DNA of 6,892 nucleotides from an uncultured Methylococcaceae bacterium (lineage in GTDB: Bacteria; Pseudomonadota; Gammaproteobacteria; Methylococcales; Methylomonadaceae). Below, piece by piece: positions 1 to 4,845 of this stretch. The stretch covers positions 1-6,892 of the forward strand of contig CAIMDR010000650.1 in the NCBI GenBank assembly GCA_903839795.1, given 5' to 3'. Both the position numbers and the translations under genes were made by a program. How positions within the stretch are numbered: position 1 is the first letter of the stretch; the number at the start of each line of letters is the position of its first letter. The notes under the pieces were generated by a model. That model saw nothing but the letters and a program-made list of their open reading frames with translations, did no database searches and was not told the DNA's origin.

Positions 1-1272
1 GATGCCAAAGTCAGTGATCACCATGCCATCATTCCTACGACGACTCTGCCAGGCTCATTTGCCCATGATGAAGCTAAAGTGTATGAAGCGATTGTCTTGC
101 GTTTTATTGCGGCTTTTTATCCGGCTTGTGTCAAACAGATCACGACCGTGTTGGGCACCGTTAAGCACATAAAATTTAAAACCACCGGCACGATTATCGA
201 AGCGCCCGGTTGGCAGATACTGTATAAAAACGACTCGCCCGGTCAAGCATCAAAAGGGGATGAGACAAAAATCTTGCCCAACTTTGTCCAAGGCGAAACG
301 GGGCCACATCAACCCACGATTAATCAGGGTAAAACCACGCCGCCAAAACCGTATAACGAAGCCAGTTTGTTGGGCATGATGGAGTCCGCCGGGAAAACGT
401 GTGACGATGAAGAACTTAAAGAAGCCTTAAAAGAAAAAGGTTTGGGTACACCGGCAACTCGCGCATCCATTATTGAAGTGCTAATCAAGCGAAACTATAT
501 CCAGCGGCAAAAAAAGCTGTTACTCAGTACCGAATCTGGACGGCATCTTATTTCCATTATTGCGGATGACCGTTTAAAGTCGGCGGCCATGACCGGAGAA
601 TGGGAAGCCAAGCTAAAAAAAATAGAACACAACACCTACAATCCCGATCAATTTATGGCCGAGATTATTCAGTTTACCCAGCAATTAAAAGATGAATCGA
701 CCAAACCACTTTATGATGACAGCAAGCTCGGCGATTGCCCACTCTGCCAGCATCCCGTTATTGAAGGCCGGCAAGGTTATGGCTGTAGCCAATGGAAAGC
801 GGGCTGTAAATTTGTTTTATGGAAACAGGCCTTCCATTTAACGGTTAGCCGGGACATGGCCTGTCAATTACTGCAAAACGGTCGAACCTTAAATGCTTAC
901 GTCATTAAAATAAATGATGAGGTATTTAATGCTCAACTAACGCTAAATGCCTTGGGCGAAACAGGCTATAACAAATTGCAAAATCAGCCGGTGCAAAACG
1001 TAACCGATGCGCTTGCCGATTGTCCGTTGTGCAACGGCAAGATTATTGAAACCAGCAAAGCGTATAGCTGTAGTGAATGGCGCAACGGCTGCAAAGCGGT
1101 TATTTGGAAAACCATTGCGCATAAAACAATAACTCAAGCTATGGCTAAAAAACTGTTAAGCAAAGGCGAAACCGGCGTTTTAAAAGGCTTTAAATCCACT
1201 AAAGGCACCGAGTTTGAAGTCAATCTAAAGCTGGTTGACGGTAAAGTTGAAATGGATTTTGCCGGTCGCTAA
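1..1272 (+). CDS. topB: DNA topoisomerase III (type IA), C-terminal part; 5' end outside the window
   Basis: Type IA topoisomerases cut one DNA strand through a tyrosine and pass another strand through the gap; TopB mainly decatenates and resolves recombination or replication intermediates. The frame is open from base 1, so the first Met in the window (base 79) is internal and the true start lies upstream. About 423 residues are visible, against roughly 650 or more for whole TopB. Bases 13-39 encode SDHHAIIPT, the conserved motif downstream of the active-site Tyr, which is itself outside the window. Further on come the family signatures GLGTPATRASI (bases about 442-474) and MTGEWEAKL (about 589-615). 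The C-terminus carries two C4 zinc-finger-like modules with identical C-x2-C-x12-C-x6-C spacing (Cys codons at 736, 745, 784, 805 and 1021, 1030, 1069, 1090), repeating every 95 codons. ssb follows after 71 bases on the same strand, so co-transcription is likely. TopB versus TopA is decided by the motif style and the ssb neighbour. Confidence 0.93.
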   Translation, partial: DAKVSDHHAIIPTTTLPGSFAHDEAKVYEAIVLRFIAAFYPACVKQITTVLGTVKHIKFKTTGTIIEAPGWQILYKNDSPGQASKGDETKILPNFVQGETGPHQPTINQGKTTPPKPYNEASLLGMMESAGKTCDDEELKEALKEKGLGTPATRASIIEVLIKRNYIQRQKKLLLSTESGRHLISIIADDRLKSAAMTGEWEAKLKKIEHNTYNPDQFMAEIIQFTQQLKDESTKPLYDDSKLGDCPLCQHPVIEGRQGYGCSQWKAGCKFVLWKQAFHLTVSRDMACQLLQNGRTLNAYVIKINDEVFNAQLTLNALGETGYNKLQNQPVQNVTDALADCPLCNGKIIETSKAYSCSEWRNGCKAVIWKTIAHKTITQAMAKKLLSKGETGVLKGFKSTKGTEFEVNLKLVDGKVEMDFAGR

Positions 1273-1343
1273 TTTTTTCCTTTGGAGAGAATCCAAAAGC
1301 AACTGATAATAGTCCTATTGTTAACTTAATTATGAGATAAAAA

Positions 1344-1784
1344 ATGTCAAACGTCTTTTCATTTACAGGAGCTATCGGTAGAGATGCTGAAGTAAGATAC
1401 GCACCGTCCGGATTGGCTGTATTAAACTTTACCGTCGCCAATAATATCGGCTTTGGCGAGAAACAACAAACCTTATGGATTCGCGTAACTTTGTTTGGCA
1501 AACGCGCGGAAGGGCAATTACAAAACTATCTAAAAAAAGGTCAGCAAGTCTTTGTCTCGGGTGAATTAACCCAAAGCGAATACAAAGCCAATGATGGCAC
1601 GACCAAAACCAGTTTGGAACTTAACGCCAATATTATTGATTTAATCGGCAAGAAAAATGAGTCCAGCCAGCCACAACAAAACTATCAGTCATCAGGATCT
1701 GGAGCACGCGAGCAGGCACCTGCCCGGCAAACAACCAGTAATGAAAATTTTGATGCGCCTTATGATGACGATATTCCTTTTTAG
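1344..1784 (+). CDS. ssb: Single-stranded DNA-binding protein
   Basis: SSB coats single-stranded DNA during replication, recombination and repair and recruits partners through its C-terminal tip. The 146-residue product has an OB-fold at about residues 3-103 with the family motifs IGRDAEVRYAPSG (11-23), LWIRVTLFGKRAE (44-56) and KGQQVFVSGEL (65-75). A Gln/Ser/Ala/Arg-rich linker follows (about 104-136), then the acidic tip ending DDDIPF (141-146), so the gene is complete. The start at 1344 gives the usual short N-terminus; a weak GAGA (1334-1337) lies ahead of it. The N-terminus (MSNVFSFTGAIGRD) differs from the usual housekeeping form, which contains NKVILIGNLG. From memory it is closer to the SSBs of mobile elements and phages, so this may be a second, TopB-associated SSB; that is inference. 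A strong terminator follows 36 bases after the stop codon. Confidence 0.96.
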   Translation: MSNVFSFTGAIGRDAEVRYAPSGLAVLNFTVANNIGFGEKQQTLWIRVTLFGKRAEGQLQNYLKKGQQVFVSGELTQSEYKANDGTTKTSLELNANIIDLIGKKNESSQPQQNYQSSGSGAREQAPARQTTSNENFDAPYDDDIPF

Positions 1785-1820
1785 AGGACACCTTGATATA
1801 GTTATGTAAAGAATATAAAT

Positions 1821-1851
1821 AAGCCTCTGTTATAAGAGGCTTTTTTGTTTT
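1821..1851 (+). terminator. Intrinsic terminator after ssb
   Basis: An 8-bp perfect stem (AAGCCTCT at 1821-1828 with AGAGGCTT at 1835-1842) encloses a 6-base loop (GTTATA) and runs into a T tract (TTTTTTG then TTTTT, 1841-1851). This is a textbook Rho-independent terminator for the topB-ssb unit. The upstream side is A-rich but not a clean A tract, so strong termination is expected in the plus direction only. Confidence 0.9.
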
Positions 1852-1984
1852 TATAGGGAATTTTTTTGTAAAGTTTTTATTTGACATTTATTGGTTATGT
1901 GATTCCGTGTGATTAATGTAAATTTTATGGGTAATATAAGGCATCCTTCATTCCTCGGTTTACATTTTTTGCAACACCCATCGC

Positions 1985-2011
1985 GTCAGGTTAGCGACAG
2001 CGTAACCCGAC
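1985..2011. repeat. REP-like palindrome
   Basis: GTCAGGTTA (1985-1993) and TAACCCGAC (2003-2011) are inverted repeats matching at 8 of 9 positions (one A/C mismatch) around the 9-base centre GCGACAGCG. The general form, GTCGGGTTA...TAACCCGAC, resembles dispersed intergenic palindromes that I recall from many proteobacterial genomes. It has no T tract, so it is not an intrinsic terminator. Copy number in this genome cannot be judged from one window. Confidence 0.6.
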
Positions 2012-2027
2012 AAATCAACGTATCGCC

Positions 2028-2119
2028 ATAAAGTCTCTGGTGTGAATGGTAGAGACGCGCTTTATCGCGTCTGGCACAACAGGTCTTAATAGCTTTTAAT
2101 AAAGTCTCTGGTTTGAATG
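2028..2119. repeat. Pair of 21-base direct repeats, 71 bases apart
   Basis: The sequence AAAGTCTCTGGTKTGAATG occurs within the copies at 2028-2048 and 2099-2119. The two 21-base copies (each beginning AT before that core) differ only at one base (G at 2042, T at 2113). They flank a 50-base segment that contains a perfect 7-bp palindrome. The arrangement could be a target duplication left by a small element or a local tandem duplication of a 71-base unit. Confidence 0.75.
2053..2072. repeat. Short perfect hairpin between the direct repeats
   Basis: AGACGCG (2053-2059) pairs with CGCGTCT (2066-2072) around the loop CTTTAT. The left arm can pair alternatively: AGAGAC (2051-2056) is complementary to GTCTCT (2033-2038) in the upstream direct repeat, so two mutually exclusive hairpins are possible. 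No T tract follows. The motif resembles dispersed AGACGCG...CGCGTCT palindromes that I recall from several bacterial groups. Confidence 0.6.
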
Positions 2120-2188
2120 TGTGCTTACCTTCATTTCACAAGAACGATAACTGATGCCGAGATAGTTTCGTCCCGGTTGATTTTTACG

Positions 2189-2425
2189 TTAGGCGGCTTT
2201 GAGAATATGGCTGTATAATTTATTGGTGCGTATAGACATACCATAAAGTAACTCGGTGGCTTCTGTTTTTTTCTTCTCTTTGAGCATAGTCTGACGAGTC
2301 TCGAAAACGTCATAATTCTGAGTCTCTTTGCTGCTCTCGCCTTCGGTGACCAGAAATCAGGCCAACTTATTACTCCCTTCATTGCGGTATTTTTCAGTAA
2401 TATTTGAAGCGATAGTGCCATTTCT
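2189..2425 (-). pseudogene. Decayed gene of unknown function with in-frame stop
   Basis: The minus strand reads as protein-like in the frame ending with TAA at 2191-2189. It gives about 20 residues (GTIASNITEKYRNEGSNKLA), an in-frame TGA at 2359-2357, then about 55 residues including ETQNYDVFETRQ and LLYGMSIRTNKLYSH and ending ILKAA. The composition (Lys/Glu/Thr, scattered Tyr and Leu) looks like a soluble bacterial protein. The overlapping longer open frame at 2131-2421 has an implausible Arg/Lys-rich composition and is probably a shadow. The frame has a further stop (TAG) just upstream at 2431-2429 and no ribosome binding site, hence a remnant. No family is recognised. A short expressed protein starting at the internal Met after the TGA (about 32 residues) cannot be excluded. 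Confidence 0.4.
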
Positions 2426-2470
2426 GTTCTATTCTATTACACCGCTATAGATCACCATAAACAAATCGCC

Positions 2471-3376
2471 ATGAAAGTATTTTTCGTATTGATAGTCCTC
2501 GCTTTGCTATCCGGGTGTGATAGCCTTACATTTGCTCTAAAGTCTGCGCAACGGTTTTATTCTGATTTGCCAACATCAAAAGTCGCTAAAATAATCTCCG
2601 TTGATAGATATCCAGCGTCTAAGCTAAAAACATCGAAACCTATCGCTATGAAGACGCCACTGTCAACGCCAGAGCTTACCCAGAGCATAAGCATTCCTTC
2701 CGCACCGTCAATATCAGTTGCTTCGATGACGCCACTTGAATCAAAGCCGTTTTCCCCGTCCAAGGTTCTTAAAGTCGGCTCACAAGGTGAGGCTGTGATG
2801 GCACTGGAAAAACGGCTGATAGAACTTCGTTACGAGGTGGGTGATGTCGATGGTTTTTATGACCAACAGATGTGGCAGGGTGTTATGGCATTTCAAAAGT
2901 ACACCCGTTTGAAGCGTACCGGTACTTATACGTTGGAAACACAGAAAGCATTGCATGAGGCAATACCTCCTGAAGGCGTTCATCCCGAGGCGGGTTTGCC
3001 GCGTGTCGAGATAAATCTTACGCGTCAGGTGTTACTGTTTTTCGATGAACAAGGACTTAACCGCGTTATCGCGGTGTCAACCGGTTCCAATCGCAATTAT
3101 TGCGAAACGTCGAAAAAATCGGGAAAACGAATTTGTGGTGTAGCTCGGACGCCGCGAGGCAAGTTTAGCGTTCAATGGAGAATTCCCGGTTGGCGCGAAA
3201 GTGATCTCGGAAAGCTTTATAATCCTTTGTATTTTAATCGAGGATTTGCAATTCATGGTTCGCCATTGGTACCTGCTGACAACGTGTCCCACGGTTGTGT
3301 CCGCATATCGTTGACAACGTCACTGTGGTTTTACGATGCCGTCAAAAACGGTACGCCAGTCATTGTGTTCGACTGA
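2471..3376 (+). CDS. Lipoprotein L,D-transpeptidase with peptidoglycan-binding domain (YkuD family)
   Basis: L,D-transpeptidases use a catalytic Cys to cleave a tetrapeptide stem after the L-centre of meso-DAP and make 3-3 cross-links, or attach a lipoprotein to the wall. The 301-residue product has a lipoprotein signal peptide with lipobox LLSGC (Cys16). A Ser/Pro/Thr-rich spacer follows (about 31-97), which could span the periplasm. Next is a PG_binding_1 domain (about 99-163, with GSQGEAVMALEKRL and DGFYDQQMWQGVMAFQ). The YkuD catalytic domain fills about 176-300, with His262 (IHGSP) and the active-site SHGCVRIS at 273-280 (Cys276, His274), so it looks catalytically intact. Two extra cysteines, Cys211 and Cys222, bracket a Lys/Ser-rich loop and could form a disulfide. 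No Shine-Dalgarno is visible, but the start is fixed by the signal peptide directly after it. The next gene downstream encodes a MepK-like endopeptidase. Whether it makes 3-3 links or anchors a lipoprotein is not decidable here. Confidence 0.93.
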   Translation: MKVFFVLIVLALLSGCDSLTFALKSAQRFYSDLPTSKVAKIISVDRYPASKLKTSKPIAMKTPLSTPELTQSISIPSAPSISVASMTPLESKPFSPSKVLKVGSQGEAVMALEKRLIELRYEVGDVDGFYDQQMWQGVMAFQKYTRLKRTGTYTLETQKALHEAIPPEGVHPEAGLPRVEINLTRQVLLFFDEQGLNRVIAVSTGSNRNYCETSKKSGKRICGVARTPRGKFSVQWRIPGWRESDLGKLYNPLYFNRGFAIHGSPLVPADNVSHGCVRISLTTSLWFYDAVKNGTPVIVFD

Positions 3377-3421
3377 TTTTTGGCCGCTTGTTCCGGACAG
3401 ATACTGCTAAAAAAACATAAT

Positions 3422-3514
3422 TATTCAGTCCCCCTCTTTGAAAAAGAGGGGTTAGGGGAGATTTTATTAGATAAATCCCCCTCAGTCCCCCTTTTTCAAA
3501 GGGGGAGGTGAATA
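3422..3514. repeat. MITE-like 93-base inverted-repeat element
   Basis: The element is bounded by TATTCA (3422-3427) and TGAATA (3509-3514), and its two arms are imperfect inverted copies rich in C5 and G5 runs. Each arm also folds on itself: CCCCTCTTT/AAAGAGGGG (3431-3439 with 3443-3451, loop GAA) and CCCCCTTT/AAAGGGGG (3487-3494 with 3498-3505, loop TTC). The AT-rich centre (about 3462-3475) separates the arms. It has no coding capacity and no T tract, so a passive mobile or REP-type element is the best reading. Elements of the form AAATCCCCCT...CAAAGGGGGA are common dispersed repeats in several phyla. No clear target-site duplication is visible. Confidence 0.75.
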
Positions 3515-3616
3515 CTTACAAAAAAACAGTCAATGTCAGATCGGGTTTGAACTTATACAATGACTGATGTGTCTTAACGGATTTTATATTTCCTAAAATC
3601 TTTATGAGTTAAGACC

Positions 3617-4321
3617 ATGAACAAGCAACTATTTAAAAATACGAAGATTGACGAAGATATTGCTATCGAATCAAGACGCAAGTTTCTGAAGAAGCTGGCT
3701 TGTGGCTCTTTGCTGACCTTAAGCGGATCGGGAGTTGCGATAGCGGCTGCTAAGCACGTAAGTCGTCACGGACACCACCCTGCACATGCAAAACCAATAC
3801 ACAAGGTGGTGCGACAAGTATACTCGCACCTGTTTAGCCCGCAAATTCAGGTGCCTGAACCTTATCTCCCGAGTTATGGATACAAAACGCTTGCCTTCGA
3901 GCATACGCATACCGGCGATAAATTGAAGTTAACTTATTTTGAACGCGGTAATTATATTAAAGATGCCCTGCAAGAAATCAATTATCTGCTTCGCGATTTC
4001 CGGACCGAAGATATTCACCCCATCGATACGGCCTTATTGGACCAGTTGTTTGATCTTAAGCAAACGCTGGGGGTTAATAAACCTTTTCATATTATCTCCG
4101 GTTATCGCTCTCCGTTTACTAATGCCCTGTTACGCAAACATAGCCATGGCGTTGCCGAACATAGTTTTCATACGCAGGGCAGGGCTATTGACATAAGGCT
4201 TGAAGGTGTATCCTCTAAAATGATAAGAAATGTTGCGCTGTCCATGGCGCAAGGTGGTGTGGGCTATTATCCCCGGAATAATTTTGTCCATTTGGATACC
4301 GGTAATTTTAGAACGTGGTAG
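3617..4321 (+). CDS. mepK: Tat-exported M15/DUF882 peptidoglycan endopeptidase, MepK (YcbK)-like
   Basis: E. coli MepK is a zinc metallo-endopeptidase that cuts peptide cross-links in peptidoglycan, including the 3-3 links made by L,D-transpeptidases. This 234-residue product opens with a classic twin-arginine signal (SRRKFLKK, residues 19-26, then a moderately hydrophobic stretch to about 45), so it should be exported folded. A short His-rich segment follows (HGHHPAHAKPIH, 51-62). The catalytic domain fills about 90-234: ISGYRSP (160-166), the zinc-site motif SFHTQGRAIDI (183-193, ligands His185 and Asp192 in H-x6-D) and FVHLDTG (223-229, third ligand His225), ending FRTW. All expected metal ligands are present. 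The start at 3617 leaves 18 residues before the Tat motif, a normal length; only a weak GAG (3606-3608) precedes it. It lies 240 bases after the L,D-transpeptidase gene, with a MITE between, so strict co-transcription is uncertain. The gene symbol is by similarity of motif and context. Confidence 0.9.
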   Translation: MNKQLFKNTKIDEDIAIESRRKFLKKLACGSLLTLSGSGVAIAAAKHVSRHGHHPAHAKPIHKVVRQVYSHLFSPQIQVPEPYLPSYGYKTLAFEHTHTGDKLKLTYFERGNYIKDALQEINYLLRDFRTEDIHPIDTALLDQLFDLKQTLGVNKPFHIISGYRSPFTNALLRKHSHGVAEHSFHTQGRAIDIRLEGVSSKMIRNVALSMAQGGVGYYPRNNFVHLDTGNFRTW

Positions 4322-4324
4322 TTT

Positions 4325-4534
4325 TTATCTCCAGCCATAATGCCATCCGTATCTTGGATGATACCAGCCCCACCCATAATTTGGATGATACCTCCAGTCA
4401 TATCCCGAACCAGGGCGCACATAAGTAGGTGAAACATATTTTACACCAACCGGCGTCGGGTATACCCGGTAGGGTTCTTCCGCACAACCAATAACGGAAA
4501 TAGTTAAAAAAACTACAATAATAAGTGATTTCAT
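4325..4534 (-). CDS. Small Tyr/Trp/His-rich lipoprotein of unknown function
   Basis: The 69-residue product starts MKSLIIVVFLTISVIGC, a lipoprotein signal peptide with lipobox VIGC (Cys17), leaving a mature chain of about 53 residues anchored to a membrane. The mature part is dominated by Tyr, Trp, Pro, Gly and His. It ends in a 9-residue tandem repeat, YHPNYGWGW (49-57) and YHPRYGWHY (58-66), mirrored in the DNA by a 12-base exact repeat (4354-4365 and 4381-4392) offset by 27 bases. A GAG-containing weak ribosome binding site precedes the start on the minus strand (about 4543-4546). The gene is tail-to-tail with the mepK-like gene, their stop codons separated by only 3 bases, leaving no room for a separate terminator. 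Small Tyr/Pro-rich lipoproteins of this type are common in gammaproteobacteria without known function. The signal peptide makes it very likely a real gene. Confidence 0.8.
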   Translation of the reverse strand: MKSLIIVVFLTISVIGCAEEPYRVYPTPVGVKYVSPTYVRPGSGYDWRYHPNYGWGWYHPRYGWHYGWR

Positions 4535-4845
4535 GATCTTATCTCGTTAAACTTGATTTCGGAGGAATTCAGCTATTAACCAGCAGGCAGGAATAAGACC
4601 ACTTAAGCGTAGACTATCTGGTATTTCCGGCACTTAATCTACTTAACGTGTTGACGCTGTTACTGTCTTTGGGAATCTTACAAGAAACGTTGGGGTGGCG
4701 CTAACCTACGCTGTTTTCCATTGGAAATTATCACGCTGATTCCTGCGCAGTGTCAAGGTTTGTAAAAGAGTTATCCATCGCTACTGTAGACAGGCTGTTT
4801 TCGGGTATAATTTACAACATTTTTAACTCAGGGCACTAAGACGTT
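4535..4845. other. Divergent intergenic region between the small lipoprotein gene and argG
   Basis: About 310 bases holding the 5' region of the minus-strand lipoprotein gene at the left and the argG promoter at the right. I see no coding frame with gene-like features and no convincing ARG box (the ArgR palindrome of TGAAT/ATTCA halves) near argG; the only ATTCA here (4567-4571, in GGAATTCAG) stands alone. The 9-mer CGCTAACCT (4699-4707) is the reverse complement of part of the REP-like palindrome at 1985-2011 and may mark a decayed copy. No good promoter for the lipoprotein gene was picked out. Confidence 0.5.
4806..4811 (+). promoter_or_regulatory. Probable argG promoter -10 box
   Basis: A perfect TATAAT lies 34 bases ahead of the argG start, in the context TCGGGTATAATTTAC. 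The best -35-like match, TAGACA (4787-4792), is only 13 bases upstream, and the 16-18-base spacing gives no good hexamer. It would therefore need an activator or another feature; the assignment rests on the -10 and its position. Confidence 0.5.

Larger units (their letters stand above)
1853..2470. other. Gene-poor region between ssb terminator and L,D-transpeptidase gene: repeats plus gene remnant
   Basis: About 620 bases with no intact gene. It contains, in order: an AT-rich stretch with a perfect but orphan TTGACA (1881-1886) and two copies of TGTGATT exactly 10 bases apart (1898-1904 and 1908-1914); a REP-like palindrome (1985-2011); a 21-base direct repeat (2028-2048 and 2099-2119) flanking a second palindrome (2053-2072); and a probable decayed gene on the minus strand (2189-2425). 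The mixture suggests an insertion-tolerant, eroding spacer. No convincing promoter or ribosome binding site for the downstream gene was found: the bases just before 2471 are CAAATCGCC, and the only -10-like boxes (such as TATAGA at 2446-2451) have no good -35. Confidence 0.6.

Noticed and set aside
79..81. ATG at 79 as the start of the topoisomerase
   Set aside because: The same frame is open back to base 1 and encodes the conserved SDHHAIIPT motif before this Met, so the gene begins upstream of the window.
1281..1297. Small hairpin TTTGGA/TCCAAA between topB and ssb as a terminator
   Set aside because: The stem is only 6 bp and no T tract follows in the plus direction, so it would not separate the two genes.
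1927..2031. 34-codon plus-strand frame over the REP-like palindrome
   Set aside because: It has no ribosome binding site, no domain, and most of its second half is the palindrome itself.
2131..2421. 96-residue minus-strand open frame as a gene
   Set aside because: Its Arg/Lys-rich, motif-free product and lack of a ribosome binding site look like a shadow; the adjacent frame reads as a more plausible, though broken, protein.
3422..3514. The C/G-run element as a terminator or CRISPR-like repeat
   Set aside because: No T tract follows either hairpin, and there is only one element with two inverted arms, not regularly spaced direct repeats with spacers.
3939..4196. 85-residue plus-strand frame inside the mepK-like gene
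   Set aside because: It overlaps the catalytic domain of the real gene in another frame and shows no independent features.
4535..4845. ArgR operator (ARG box) upstream of argG
   Set aside because: No paired TGAAT/ATTCA half-sites were found near the promoter; the single ATTCA at 4567-4571 is far from it and unpaired.
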